A stretch of 64,000 nucleotides of DNA. Origin: Podospora pseudocomata. Taxonomy: Eukaryota; Ascomycota; Sordariomycetes; Sordariales; Podosporaceae. Positions within the stretch are counted from its first letter, which is position 1. Each line of letters begins with the position of its first letter. The notes under the pieces were generated by a model, which saw only the letters and a program-made list of their open reading frames with translations, did no database searches and had not been told where the DNA came from. The DNA lies in NCBI RefSeq assembly GCF_035222375.1, contig NC_085891.1, positions 496,001-560,000 on the forward strand, read 5' to 3'. This document shows positions 43,409 to 55,194 of this stretch, one piece after another. A program made the position numbers and the translations under genes.

Positions 43409-45775
43409 CTAGGCAGCCTGGGCCTGAGGCTCCGACGTGAACAGCGCAAGGGTGGCGCAAAAGTTGTTCCTGTTGTCCTTGTCGAGAGCAACGCCCTCGC
43501 CGTTGACAGTCAACATGTTGACGCTGGCCTTGGTGCTAAGGCCGTAAAAGTGCACCGCAGAGTCCTCGAGAGACACCATGTTGACCTGGCAGTCCTGGCT
43601 CTTGACGCAGTCCTGGCCGTAGTTGTCAAAGAAGGAGTAGAGACCCGCGCCGTAGATGAAGATGTCCTTGGAGTTAATAGCCCGGACACCCCACGCTCTC
43701 TTGCAGGTCGGGTCGCTCGAGTTGGCGCACGACTTCTCAAAGTCAGGGTCGGCATAGGTGGGGTTGACGGTGAAGGGCTTGGTCGCGTCGGGGTTGCCTT
43801 GGAAGTACGGGGTCTCGGTCTGGATGAGGGCGAGCCAGATGTTGGAGGCGTTGTTGAACTGGTAGTTTTGGAGGACCGAGTGCTCAGAGGCGGTGGCCCA
43901 GCCCCAGACGGGTCCTTCTCCCTCGATGAGGACACCGCGGCCGTTGAAGACGTCAATCTGACCGTCCTTGGCCTCGGGCTCGAGAGAGTGGTCGGCAACC
44001 CAATACCACGTGTTCTCGAGGTAGGCGCTGCCACCGGCCGGGATGTGGAGCATCATGAAAGAACCAAAGCACTGCTCGGGAATGGTGTTGGTGACGTTGG
44101 GGTTCTTTGCACACTGCTCCAGTTCAAGCTCGGTGCCGCGGTACCCACCGATGCGGGTGTGGACATCCCAGAGGCCGGCAGCGCCAGGCGTAGTACCCTT
44201 GACGTTCCACTCCATGATGATGGCGCCGGGCTGGGGACCAGCAGTGCCGAAGATGAGATCAGACATCTCAACGTTGCCAACATCACCGGGCTGGCCAACC
44301 TGGAAGACGGGCTTGGGGTTGGCCTGGTCCTTGAAGAACTGGTCACCTCCAGCAAGGATTAGAGGCCAAATCTCGCCAGTGATTTTGATGTCCTTGGGGA
44401 CCTTGACAGTCTTGGTGATGATGTAGGCACCATGGTCAAAGTAGACAACTTGATCAGGAGTAACGCTGTCAAAGATCTTCTGGATGGCGTCGGTGTCGTC
44501 CGTCTTGCCATCGCCCTTGGCACCTTGGGACTTGACGCTAACAAAGTTGCCAACCGGGACGTCCTCGTATTGAGGCTTGGTGCGGGTGAAGACCTTGCCA
44601 GTGGCCTGGTCGAGCAGAGAGGCAGGCTTCCGGACGTTCTGCTGGGCGCTTTGTACAGCACGGCCGGCAGCAGCTCCGCTGACAGCTCCGCCGTAGGTCT
44701 TGCCTTGGACGAAAAAGTCCACCTTTTGGTTGCCCTCGAGAATCACAGACTGGGTGGCATTGTTCAGAACAGCTTGCTGAGAACCCGAGAAGTCAACGTT
44801 GTCCAGAATGAGGGTGCCATTGGTCTGGGGAGAATCGGAGTTGTACGCAGTCTTGATACCGGTGGGGGTGTTGGTAAAAACGCTGTCAACCATCAAGACA
44901 GACCCGACAGTCTGACCCTCAGGCCCACCGTTGGACATGTCAATACCGACTTGGCAGTCGTTGATGTGAACGTCCTGGAAAGTCCAAGCCCAGTTCCAGT
45001 TCATGTAGATGGCAGTCTGGCAGCGGTTGAAGGTGAGGTTGCGGGTAGTGAACTGCTGATTGCCAAAGAAGGCACCATACTGGCCACCATTGAAGGTAAG
45101 ATCAACCATGAAACCGCCGGAGCCGTTGTCCATGAAGATACCCAGCTGCTTGTTCGCGGAACCACCGTCCTCACGCATGTTGAAGACAATATTGTGCAGA
45201 CTGGTGGCCTGGGCGACCTGCCAGTGGATGCCGGCACCCTTGTCGAAAGGCATGTCCTTGATGTCGATGACAAAGTTGCGAACCTGGCGGAAGAAGTTGT
45301 TTTGGTTGGTCCACCAGTTGCGGCCGTCATTCTCGTAGGGATCAGCGTCAATCACGGCCATGCCTTCAAAGTCGGCGGTGGCCTTGAGAGTCGGAGGGTT
45401 GATGGCATCACCGACCATCTGGGTGTAGTAGTAGGGAATGATCGGCTTGCTGACGCGGTAGGTGCCGGGAGGGAAGTACACAAGACCGGGAGTCGTGGTT
45501 TGAGAGGTGCAGCCGAGACCACAGCGGTTCTGGTCGCTGATGGCCCTGTTGATGGCCTCGGTATCATCGGTGGCGCCATCGCCCTTGGCACCGTAGTCTT
45601 GAACATTGCGGAAGACCTTGTAGTTGGCAGGGTCGGCGTTGAAGGCAGCGTTACCTTGCCGCTTGATGGTACTGAGCCACCAGACAGATTCCTGGCGAGG
45701 GGCTGGGGCCGCAACGGAAGGTGAGACGACCCCTATCGCCAGTAATAGTAACGTGGAGAGTTTTGAGAGACCCAT
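43409..45775 (-). CDS. Secreted GH55 glucan beta-1,3-glucosidase
   Basis: Single exon of 788 residues. The signal peptide (MGLSKLSTLLLLAIGVVSP then SVAA) is followed by a short pro-like PAPRQ. Two right-handed beta-helix (pectate-lyase-3) units are evident. Their entry blocks are YGAKGDGATDDTEAINRAI near residue 61 and the matching QGAKGDGKTDDTDAIQKIF near 417, the classic tandem architecture of GH55. Many Asn-x-Ser/Thr sites (NNAT, NGT, NVT) fit secretion. GH55 enzymes are fungal exo- or endo-acting beta-1,3-glucanases that degrade or remodel cell-wall glucan, releasing glucose or gentiobiose. The length is normal (750-800). The absence of introns is unusual in this window and may suit high expression. 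A long (3.9 kb) gene-free region lies upstream. Confidence 0.92.
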   Translation of the reverse strand: MGLSKLSTLLLLAIGVVSPSVAAPAPRQESVWWLSTIKRQGNAAFNADPANYKVFRNVQDYGAKGDGATDDTEAINRAISDQNRCGLGCTSQTTTPGLVYFPPGTYRVSKPIIPYYYTQMVGDAINPPTLKATADFEGMAVIDADPYENDGRNWWTNQNNFFRQVRNFVIDIKDMPFDKGAGIHWQVAQATSLHNIVFNMREDGGSANKQLGIFMDNGSGGFMVDLTFNGGQYGAFFGNQQFTTRNLTFNRCQTAIYMNWNWAWTFQDVHINDCQVGIDMSNGGPEGQTVGSVLMVDSVFTNTPTGIKTAYNSDSPQTNGTLILDNVDFSGSQQAVLNNATQSVILEGNQKVDFFVQGKTYGGAVSGAAAGRAVQSAQQNVRKPASLLDQATGKVFTRTKPQYEDVPVGNFVSVKSQGAKGDGKTDDTDAIQKIFDSVTPDQVVYFDHGAYIITKTVKVPKDIKITGEIWPLILAGGDQFFKDQANPKPVFQVGQPGDVGNVEMSDLIFGTAGPQPGAIIMEWNVKGTTPGAAGLWDVHTRIGGYRGTELELEQCAKNPNVTNTIPEQCFGSFMMLHIPAGGSAYLENTWYWVADHSLEPEAKDGQIDVFNGRGVLIEGEGPVWGWATASEHSVLQNYQFNNASNIWLALIQTETPYFQGNPDATKPFTVNPTYADPDFEKSCANSSDPTCKRAWGVRAINSKDIFIYGAGLYSFFDNYGQDCVKSQDCQVNMVSLEDSAVHFYGLSTKASVNMLTVNGEGVALDKDNRNNFCATLALFTSEPQAQAA

Positions 45776-48700
45776 CGTGGTAGTGCCAGCTATCTCGTAA
45801 TGGTGGTGCTGTCAAAAGTGAGTGTTATGGTGTAGAGTCGAAAAGGAAGTGGAAAACTGAGAAGATGTTAGACCAGCTATTTTCAGAAGTGGGAAAAAGG
45901 AGGGAAAAAAAAACAAGAATGAGTGTCCAGCTCCAGTTGAGTGTGGTGTCAACTTTGCTTAGGCAGCGAGGAAGAAGAAAAGACAAACGGGGAAGGTGCG
46001 AAAAGAAGAAATATAAGGTCGCGTGAAGCAGAGCGCGCGTGCCAGGCCGTCAAGGTGCTCGCCCCAAAAATTGGGATGAATGGCATTGTTGGAAGCCAGA
46101 GCAACCTTTGCCATCCTCCCAGGTCCCTCTCTTCTAGACAAAGCTATGGAGGTGAAGCTCCATGTGGTTTCACGCTCCACTTCCATCACTTGAGTGTTTG
46201 TCCATGTGTTTATCCCAATGTAGAGAGCACGAATAGAAAGGTGATCAGATGAAGGCTTACTTTGTGAAATGTGCCGGCCCAGCCAGGTTTGCTGATTCAC
46301 TGCCGGCAGAGAGCGACTCGAAAGTGTGAGGAGAAGAGAGATGAAGTGACCGTCAGATTGGGATATTGGAAGAAGTGGTAGTTAAACAGCCCAAGCCTGT
46401 TGTTTACGCTGAGTGAGGGTGAGAAAAAGGTCCGGGAGCTGCATTGGTGTCCGGCGGCATCCAGTCTTATACTGCATGTGTCGGTCCATGTGTCCCATGT
46501 TTCATCAGACAGGGTTTCCTGGACGTAACTGACGGCATTCATAGCTGGTGGCAAGTGAATAGCCGCCCCATGATCACTGCTGTCTTGCACCACGCAGGTA
46601 CAAGCACGACAAGGTCCGCCGTGACAGCAGTACCAACCTGGCCTCGGGGGATATGTGGGGTCTGGACAAGCATTGATCTGCCGCCGGGTGCCTTGGAAGC
46701 ATAGGAACGTCAGCCTTCCCCCCCCCCCATGCCGGCGCGAGGGGCAGTATTGTCACTGGCGGGCAGAGGGGGGGAGGTATGGGGGCAAGGTACCTGGGGT
46801 GGTGGAGGCGATGACTCTTGGACAGCTCATAGGCGAATCATCATCCCCTGGACCTTAAGATCTTGCATGGTTGACAGCTCGAGAAATCGGGCCTCACTCG
46901 GTGGGGACTGATCTTGAAGAAAAGAAACACGGGGTTCGCCGGGCTCGCAATTGGCTGGGAGCACCAGATGGTCCAAACATGCTACCGTAGCAGTAGCTCC
47001 ATAGCTCGGCACAGCAGACAGCAGGCAAGCTCTTGGGTCTGGCGACAGGAGAACAAGGCATCAGACGACACGACCAGGTGGAAGGTTGGGCAGGATACAA
47101 GGTTGATATTCAAGGGGGGTTCTTCATGCAACCGTCGATCTCTGCGGGTGCTGCGGTGCTCTGGAATGGAATGATGTCTCCGTGTCGAGTGTTGTGGCGC
47201 ACACAGGGGGCGGCTTCACAGGGACTGGTGGAAGATCGCCGAGGTGGGTCTTGGCAGAGATGGTGGCTCGATCTTATCTTGTGGAGTGCATCCACATATC
47301 AAGAACCGAAGCGTTTGGGCCGTGAGAAACAATTGGCCACTGGACACTTGGAGAGGAGAGAAACTGCGAGATATTACTTTGAGGCGGTGATGGAAAACTA
47401 GTGGTGTATGTAGAATTCGACCGAGAGAAATTGACTGGTGGTGCCCTGTCTATTTCTTGATGGCCTCACCATCTCTTGCTGTCTGCAAAACGACCGCCGG
47501 TTGTGGCAGCGTTTCAAAACCCAGTGTGGGGTCTCTGGGGATACCTTAAAGTAGAACTCCACTGGCTTTGTAACCCCACCATTCCCGGGCGGCTCTTCCC
47601 AGCCATTCAGTGCCGCCCCCACCACCGTCTTCTCACACACATCCACACATGCACACACATCACAGCCTGTTCTGCAGTGTTTGAGAAACTTTCCCTTGCG
47701 GACCTGCTGCCCGCTGTGAGTGGCCCATTGCAACCCATGGCGCCACCAGAGGCATCTACGCGGCGTAGAACAGGGACAACTGCCTCCCGTTGCTGTCGGC
47801 AGACGTCCTCCGTCGTACTACCACCCTACCAATGCTTCGTGGCTTACCTCCGCGCGTCTCACAAACTTTGAGTGCGCTATAATATAGGACGGAAACAGCA
47901 AGCACCCATAAGGTAGCCAGAGCACACCCATAGCTATTCTCTTGGCCATGAGCTTGCCGCAGATATATTGACCTCCTCGCTTGCTTCCTTCCTCAGGGTC
48001 ATTTATTTCTTCATCATCAATCTCCATCACATCACAGGCAGGGCAGTTAGTTTGTCGTCCATTCCAGGGTTCAAGTTACTCGGCCGAACCTACACAAACA
48101 CTTGCACAAATTTCCTTTTCCCCTTGTTCTTCAGCTGCCTACCTACGTTTGAGTATCCTCTCCCAACTTGACCTATTCTCCGTCCAGGAACATTTCGGTC
48201 TGTCTCGCGGCCGTCTTTTCCTCGCCGGTGAATATCTTTGTCATCACCAGCCATGTCTCTCGATTTGTTCCATCATTCTCTTCTTGGCAGGCACATGCAA
48301 GACAAGTCACCAGTAGAGCCGCCGCCAGACACATCACATCGTCAACCTGAGACACTGGAGGCTACGTTGCAGTTACATGCACACAGTTGAGGGAGGGGGG
48401 ACTTTCGACTCGATGGTGGAAGAATATTCTTGTTCTGACCTCAAGATTCTCTTTGCTTTCAATACTTTATGCATCGACGCCGCCTTGTTTGCCGTAGCCT
48501 CCATGAAAATTCCGCCGACGATAACGTTTGGTCATAAGCCCATTCCTTGGTCATCATATATCCGCCGTTGCCAGTCCAGATCCTCCATTGTCAATGGGAC
48601 GTTGTGGCAACCGGCAAAGCGGTGGCAAATCCTCCCGACTCGCGGGCGGCACGCACGGAACCCATCCCCTGACCACCCTCTCGCTCTCGGTCCTTTCCCT

Positions 48701-49659
48701 CCGTTTGTGTCACCGGACCGGTCGGCGGGCCAATGGCACAACTTCGGGGGTCAGGAGAAGAACCAACAACTCCTTAACAATCCCAAGACATACATAATAT
48801 TGCTTCCAGACATATAAAATAAAAACCACCAAAAAACGTGGTCACCATGACACAAACAAACTCTATCCAGAGCCTCGCTCCTCCACAAACCCCTCCCAGC
48901 AAAGCCAGCCACGTGTCCTGCCTCCTTGAGTGCTCTCCTCTTCCTGCCCCTTTCCTCCTGCAGTGCCCATGTCACCCCGTGTTGACCAAGAGTCCAACGT
49001 GTGACCGACTGAATAGCATCAAGCAGTGCCTTCACGTCTCCATTCACAGCATCAAATGCTGTCAAATACACCAAAATTCCCCAACATGTCAAAAGCACAC
49101 ACAAAACGGCATCATTCTCTCCGTGACCTTATTTTTGTTTTGTCGGTTGTGAAAAAAAGTGTAACAATTAAAATACTTCTATAATAGCAGAGGCACCAGT
49201 CCCCTGCATCTCATCTCTACCCCTGATAAACCCCGAAAAGCTCAAAGATTTTGCAAAAAAATTTAAAAAAAAAATAAAAAAAAGATGAAGAAAAGAAAGG
49301 CGTCTAGATGCTCGCTTCCCTTGTCTCCATCCAATCCATCCACCCATTCATACAACACTCCTTCCTCCATTCTCCCACTCGGAACCAACATACATATCCA
49401 TCCTTCCACACATATCCAGGACATACATTTGCCCTCATCCTCGTCAATCTCGTCCCATCCAATCCGTCCGTCCCATCCTGCCCAAAGAGAGAAGAAAAAA
49501 AGCACAAACAACTCCCCAGTCGCAATGCAAAATAAACAAGACAAGGCCGGAAAAAGAAACAAAACAGCCTCAAAAAAGCAATGGCTAGTCCAAGGCTCCC
49601 TAAGTGTAAAATGCCAGCAACCGCTAATGCCGCGCCCAAAAAAGACAAAATCACCTATG
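45776..49659. other. Long gene-free region (3.9 kb)
   Basis: This is the longest stretch without a supported gene. It lies upstream of the GH55 gene and downstream of the F-box/WD40 gene. Many small open frames occur on both strands, none with recognisable protein character. 49258-49285 is an A-rich tract just beyond the F-box gene. It may contain long regulatory DNA, long UTRs or an untranslated RNA. Confidence 0.5.
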
Positions 49660-51976
49660 TCAAAGCCACTCCTGCTGCTGCTGCTGCTGCTGCTGCTCCT
49701 CCCCCCTACAACCCAAACCCAAACCCACCTCCTCCACAACCCGCCTCCTACTCTCCAACATCTCCACCCCCTCCACTCCCGCCCCAAAATCCAAAATCAA
49801 AATCTTTGGATCCTGCCCCGAACTCACAATCCTCCTATAATCACTCTTCGCACTCAAAACCCAACTCGAATGCCACTTTGGAAAATCCAACAGCGGCTGC
49901 CCCGTCTCCATATCCCAAACCTTAATGTCGCTATCATAGCTCCCGCTCACCAGCCGCCCCGACACAGAGTCCACGTGCAGGCTCCTGACAAGGTTATCAT
50001 GCGCCTTCATCTCCCTGACACACTCTCCCGTGTTGGCGTCCCAAATCCGGATGATCTTGTCGTTGCCCGCAGACGCGATCCACCTCCCGTCTTCGGAAAA
50101 CTGGCTGCACGCCAGGCCCTTGGTGTGCCCGACGAATTCTTGAATGTTTTTGCCCGAGTCAATGTTCCAGAGCTTGACCTTGAAGTCGCCGCTGCAGGAG
50201 ACGATGGTGTTGCCCCGCATTTGGACTGCGTTGACGGGGCCCGAGTGGCCGCGGAGCTGCTTGATCAGGGCGCCTGTTGCGCGGTCCCAGACACAGATGG
50301 AGATGTCCTTGCTGCAGGTGACGATGTGCTTGTCGTCAAAGACGAGATCCAAAACAGCGGCCGAGTGGTGGGCTAGTTTGCGGATGGGGCGATAGCCGGA
50401 GCGTATGCTGTAGACGATGCAGGTCGCGTCCGAGGAGCCGGTGACGAGGATTTCGTCGTCGTACTGGAGGCAGAGGATGGAGGCTTTGTGGTGCATGGAA
50501 GGGGAGAGGATGGTGGGGACGGAGTGGTGAGCGCGGACTGTGGCGCGGGGGAGACCGTCGGGGCCAGGAGTCGGGTCGAGGTCGGGGAGGTGAGCGTAGT
50601 GAATTGGGTTGCCGCTGGGGTCGTAGACGATGGAGAGGGCGGGATCGTTGACCACTTCCGGGGAACCGATGACGAGTTTGCAGGCGTAGGTGCGCATATC
50701 CCAGACCCGGATGGTGCGGTCGCGAGATCCGGTGATGATTTTGTCTCTGTTGTTCGGTTAGCTGAGCCGCAAGATGAAAGACAAGAAGCAAAACATACTC
50801 ATCGAATTGCAGGCAATAAATGCTGTCGGTGTGACCGTTCAAGTACACCGGGCGAGCCTTGCCCTCTTTCCAGTTGCGATCGAGCTGCTCCTTGGCCCTG
50901 TATATGTTCTTCCAGTCATTCCCGGGGTGAACAAACGGAACTCCCAAACCACTCCCGGGCTGGATACTTCCACCCGTGGCATAAGCCGTCGTCTTTTCCC
51001 GCAAGAACGACTCCCGCCAGACATGCCGGTTCTCGACAACATGAGCCCAGCGCTTGTTGACCAGACTGGCCGTCCCCAAAGTCGGGCCATCGAGTTCGGC
51101 GAGGATAAGAATAGCCAGCTCCGTTGGCAGCTGCGAGATAAAGTCAACCTTGACAATATCAGTCTTCTCGCTGCTCCCATAGGATGACAGCTCGCCCTTG
51201 GAGCCACCACCCGAATCGATCTCGGAGGAGCTTGTCAAGGCAATTCCGATGCCGCTCTCACTGTCACCAAAGAAATCATCATCGAGCCAGCTCGGGTGCG
51301 GCCTCTGGAACTCCATAAACTCGTATCCTTGCCTACCACTGCAGGCAATGGCTGCCGCCGCTTGCCTCGCAGCAGCACCCGTGTTGCGCGGGATAATGGG
51401 AGGATGCTCGCCGGACCCGGGGACGGGGAAGGTCGGCGATTGGATGGTCGCGAGATCATGTCCAAAGGCGCGCTCACCATGACCGGTGTACAGCACCCTC
51501 GAATGGCGATGGAAGCTTGTGGCTTGCCGCAGGCGGTGCCATGTGGAGTGAGACGTGGCAGGTCGGTCGCAGTTTGGCGGGGACGAGCTCAGAAAGGGGG
51601 ACTTTGAGTCGTGGCTGTCTGTGGAAAAGACCGTGGAAGCGGGGATCGAGGTGCGCCGGTGCATGAAGCCTTTGACGTTTGTTTTGAAAGAGACAGAAGC
51701 CCGTCGGAGCATCCTCTTGATGTTTCCCTGGTGCGGTGCCTTGGAGGAGCCGGGTGCTCCGTCGTGGTCATCCACATGGACATGTTCCCGCCCGGAGAAG
51801 CCGTGGCTCCTGCTCTTCTCCAGAGACAGGCGAGCAAAGTCTTCAAAACCATTGTCCTCCAGCGCCAACAATCCCGAATCCTGTCGCGTTGCAAACGACA
51901 TGCTCACGCCTCGAGCGCGCGACGACGCCGGGTGCGCCGAGTTGCGCCTAGGGCGAGTGGATGACTGGGTGGACAT
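49660..51976 (-). CDS. F-box/WD40-repeat protein, putative SCF ubiquitin-ligase substrate adaptor
   Basis: Two exons, 50799-51976 and 49660-50746, with a 52-bp intron (GTATGT, CTAAC, AACAG) that gives CLQFDE|DKIITGSRDRTIRVWD; 754 residues. The first 260 residues are Ser/Arg-rich and variable. The F-box begins ISQLPTELAILILAEL, about residues 278-320. Then six to seven WD40 blades follow, for example VTGSSDATCIVYS, VTCSKDISICVWD, VSCSGDFKVKLWN, ASAGNDKIIRIWD and VSGSYDSDIKVWD. The order F-box then WD40 propeller is that of Cdc4, Met30 and fission-yeast Pof1, which present phosphorylated targets to SCF. The C-terminus has an eight-Gln run from a CTG/CAG repeat. Substrate unknown. Confidence 0.88.
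49672..49697. repeat. CTG/CAG microsatellite coding for polyglutamine
   Basis: About eight and a half CTG units on the plus strand, read as a run of eight Gln near the C-terminus of the F-box/WD40 protein. Likely variable in length between strains. Confidence 0.85.
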
Positions 51977-52285
51977 GATGACGGACGCTTTGGAGAATGT
52001 AATGCGGAGGAAAACGAAGCGGATGGGTCAAGCCGACGTGTGTTACGGCTTGGGCGTCGTCGTCGTCGTCGTCGTCGTTGTCGAGCAGAGAAACGGCAGA
52101 ACCGAGGGGCAGGCTCGAGCCCGTATCCGTAGTGGAAGCCGATTAGTGGTGATGGAGCGGTCTGGGTGATGCGCCGGCTCCCAAGGTTCTGTCTGTGATG
52201 ACTGACTGACTGCCCTTGCCCTCGTAACGGGTGACTTGACGATGGGCAACCTGTGTCCCCTGATATGATATGCTCGCTCGCTCCC
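51977..52285. other. Region upstream of the F-box/WD40 gene
   Basis: About 310 bp holding the CGT microsatellite and the probable promoter/leader of the minus-strand F-box gene. No other feature. Confidence 0.5.
52055..52078. repeat. CGT microsatellite upstream of the F-box gene
   Basis: Eight CGT units on the plus strand, 79-102 bp upstream of the F-box gene start codon, so probably in its leader or promoter. Confidence 0.85.
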
Positions 52286-52921
52286 CTATTTACGGATGTC
52301 ACTCTCCCTCGGTCGCGGTGGCGGATAGCGAACGGGTAGGTCCCTGAACAATTTTTCAGGGTCGAAGGATTGAATCGAGAAGGTCGGGACGTCCTGGTTG
52401 GCAGGGCCTTGCATGGGCAGACCAGTGGGGACGAACGGATTTGAGCGATAGCGTGCCTTGATCTCCGGGGGGCGAACTGGCACTGGGCAACGAGAAACTT
52501 GGAAAGGGGGTAATGGATGATCGACTTTCTGTTGGTCCTGTCTCTCTCCAATCTGTCTGTTGCGACGCAGGGCTGGAATCTCCGAGTCAGGGCAGGCTGA
52601 GCTGTTTCTTTGACTACGGCAGGGGAAACAACATCGACAACAAAGGCATTTAACGACGGACGGGTAGATTAAAAATGTAGGTGAGATTGTAGAGGACAGA
52701 AAAGAAAGAAGGCTGATGAGAGGCGTGTGCGGCACCTGAAGAAGACTGCTTCTGTTTTGGTTGTCTTGGACTCTTGTTGGGGGGGACTCAGGTGCGGCAC
52801 GGCCGGTGCTGCTGTGGTCCAGGCTCAGGGCTTGGACTTGGCTCTTGGCAGTGCTTGTTTGGCCGGGTGACCAGAGAGATTCTGCAGATGGAGGAAAGGG
52901 ATACGAATACTTCATAAGCAT
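52286..52921 (-). CDS. Small hypothetical protein, probably two exons
   Basis: The minus strand is open from the ATG at 52921 (MLMKYSYPFPPSAESLWSP) to the stop at 52286. The first 62 and the last 90 residues look like real protein. The middle (PHTPLISLLSFLSS then Cys-rich CCRCCFPC) looks like intron, with GTGCCG after SSLLQ, a CCCTGAC branch-like site and a possible CAG end before IGERQDQQKV, both between codons. The spliced product would be about 150 residues, ending FSIQSFDPEKLFRDLPV then RYPPPRPRE. No family recognised. The exact intron is uncertain, and a continuous 211-residue reading is also possible. Confidence 0.4.
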   Translation of the reverse strand: MLMKYSYPFPPSAESLWSPGQTSTAKSQVQALSLDHSSTGRAAPESPPTRVQDNQNRSSLLQVPHTPLISLLSFLSSTISPTFLIYPSVVKCLCCRCCFPCRSQRNSSACPDSEIPALRRNRQIGERQDQQKVDHPLPPFQVSRCPVPVRPPEIKARYRSNPFVPTGLPMQGPANQDVPTFSIQSFDPEKLFRDLPVRYPPPRPRESDIRK

Positions 52922-54027
52922 CAAGGGATGCTGCCAGGTTTACATTTTCTGTTTTGGAATCTACAGGCGGTGAGATGCATGCTACAAAAGCGCGGTGGCT
53001 GATGTTTATTTTTTTGTTTGTTGACGTTATGCTGTTGTTGCCTTCAAAGTTAGCGATGGGGAGGCGGGGCTGGAAAAGGCCAATGCGAGGAGATCGGTAG
53101 CGATGCAAATCATTTATCCAAAACGGTAACTCTACACTACAAAAGACCATTTGGTGTCTTTGCAACACTCAGGGTCTTCAGGGTTCTCCAAGCCGCTCAG
53201 TCCTCGCTTTCTAGGTGCTTGCGAAACTGTATGTCTACACTAACTTTCTGGTAAAACAGATCTAGCTGGGTGTCCAAAGCCACGAGGTGGTGGCCTTGCT
53301 CAAACGGCTGCGAAAACCTTGAACAATGGGGACATCCTCCCGTCTTTTTTCGCGCCAGGGCAGACAAGAAAGAGTTCCCGGAGTGGCCGTTCCCTTTCTT
53401 CAGGAGCAGCACACCGCTTTGTTATTTTGTTGATTCCGTTCTGGAAGCTGGTTGGTGGTTGAGACACATCTCTCTGCACGTCTCACCGATACCAGAGCCA
53501 CATTCAAGCCTCTCTTTGGTCCTCCTCAACCCCGCCATGGCCCGCCGAAGTGAGGCGGGGAGCTGAACTTCAGCCAACGGCCTTCCCCAGATTTGCTCAG
53601 CCGCAATCCCGGACAACGGCCCACAACATCCTTCCACAAGGCCATCCCTGGAACACCATCTTGCAGTCTCATTCTGGTGGGGTCTTGATCTTGGACGTCA
53701 TTGCTTTGATTTCTTTTATTTGGCAGCCGACACTTCGTACCAAGATGCGCTGTCTTCGGGAGTTGTCGACGCTGACATCATTGGACAAGATGCCATTCCA
53801 AGCTGGATTGCGGGATATCTGGCCGCCGCCAATCAGCCTTCAGGGACACTACCGCGGCGTGATTATGTCAGGCCTGAGGAGCCTTCACATGATTCCGCTT
53901 TACCCATCACCAGTTCAATCTGCTGACTTGACCCCTCACAAGTGACGACGGCGTCAAGAAGCTGCCGTCAGATTGCAGCAAGATCATCATCAGCAAACCA
54001 GTTCTTGAATCTTTCACTTAACACACA
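52922..54027. other. Intergenic region
   Basis: About 1.1 kb between a minus-strand small gene and the plus-strand epoxide hydrolase. Includes both promoters. Open frames at 53550-53945 are not convincing. Confidence 0.5.
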
Positions 54028-55194
54028 ATGGCCACGACTTCAAGTGCCTTTCCTCCGCTTCCTCTACCTGATGGCATCATCGAAGACTACATCGACTGCA
54101 CATCATCTTGTGGTCTAACCTTCCATGTGCTCAAAGCAGGAAAACCAGGAAAACCCCTCGTTTTATTCACCCACGGCTACCCGGAGCTGGCCTACTCATG
54201 GCGCAAAGTTCTACCCGCCGTTGCCGAAGCAGGCTACTTTTGTGTGGCTCCAGACCAGCGTGGATACGGCCGAACAACTGGGTGGCCTCGGAGAAACTTT
54301 GAAGATACCGACCTGGCAGAATGGTCTCTGACAAATCTAGTGCGCGATTTGGTGTGTCTTGTTTACAAGTTGGGATATACCCAAGTACGCAGCATTGTTG
54401 GGCATGACTTTGGCGCTGTGAGTGCTGCCGTGGCGGCCTTGATACGGCCAGACATGTTTCTCTCCACGGTTCACATGAGCCACCCTTATCATCCCCCTTC
54501 AACTCCCCCTCTCAGTAGCCCGAAGGGCGGAAAAGATATACACACGGATTTGGCTGCTCTTTCTCCGCCAAGAAAACATTACAAGTGGTACAACTCAACT
54601 GCTCCGGCTGCCAAGGATTGGGACGTGCCACCCCAAGGGCTTGAGGCCTTCCTCAGAGGCTATTTTCACCTCAAGTCGGCCGACTGGGAGAAGAACGAGC
54701 CCTATCCACTGGATGCCTGGACTGCGGACCAGTTGGCAAAACTGCCAGAGTACTACATCATGCGCCAAGACCAAACAATGCCAAAGATGGTCCATGAAAA
54801 CATGGTGGGAGAGGATGCTTCCAAGACCGAAAGGTGGCTGAGCAAGGACGAGATGGAGATCTATTGTTCTGAGTGGAAGCGAACTGGCTTCCAGGGCGCT
54901 CTGAACTGGTATCGAGCACAAACCGTGGGGGTCCAGGACAACAAGAAGGCTGCAGGTGACATGTGGCTATTTGCTGGAAAAAAGATTGAGGTTCCGGTTG
55001 CATTCATCAGCGGGGTTAAGGACTGGGGAAACTACCAACGACCTGGAGCTCTCCAAGGGTACGAGAACGAGGAATGGGTCAAGAACGGAATGTTCAGGGG
55101 CGCGACGTTGGTTGAGGGGGCTGGACACTGGGTACAGCAAGAGCAGCCGGATGTTGTGATTCGGGAGATTCTCAAGTTCCTCCAGTCTCTGTGA
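54028..55194 (+). CDS. Soluble epoxide hydrolase (alpha/beta hydrolase)
   Basis: Single exon of 388 residues. HGYPE at 49-53 is the oxyanion-hole signature of epoxide hydrolases. GHDFG (125-129) places the nucleophile Asp127. The cap domain contains YYIMRQDQTMPKM, with candidate ring-opening Tyr residues. GAGHWVQQEQP supplies catalytic His367. PDQRGYGRT is the usual strand-four turn. The reaction adds water to epoxides to give diols. The protein lacks a signal peptide and is probably cytosolic or peroxisomal. Fungal members detoxify xenobiotic or lipid epoxides, but no substrate can be assigned. Nothing nearby suggests a pathway. Confidence 0.9.
   Translation: MATTSSAFPPLPLPDGIIEDYIDCTSSCGLTFHVLKAGKPGKPLVLFTHGYPELAYSWRKVLPAVAEAGYFCVAPDQRGYGRTTGWPRRNFEDTDLAEWSLTNLVRDLVCLVYKLGYTQVRSIVGHDFGAVSAAVAALIRPDMFLSTVHMSHPYHPPSTPPLSSPKGGKDIHTDLAALSPPRKHYKWYNSTAPAAKDWDVPPQGLEAFLRGYFHLKSADWEKNEPYPLDAWTADQLAKLPEYYIMRQDQTMPKMVHENMVGEDASKTERWLSKDEMEIYCSEWKRTGFQGALNWYRAQTVGVQDNKKAAGDMWLFAGKKIEVPVAFISGVKDWGNYQRPGALQGYENEEWVKNGMFRGATLVEGAGHWVQQEQPDVVIREILKFLQSL

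Noticed and set aside
43510-45724. Long open frames on both strands inside the GH55 gene, up to 430 codons on the plus strand
   Set aside because: They are shadows of strong third-position GC bias; the minus-strand GH55 frame explains the DNA.
53550-53945. Overlapping plus-strand frames before the epoxide hydrolase
   Set aside because: No family resemblance and no start context; treated as promoter DNA.
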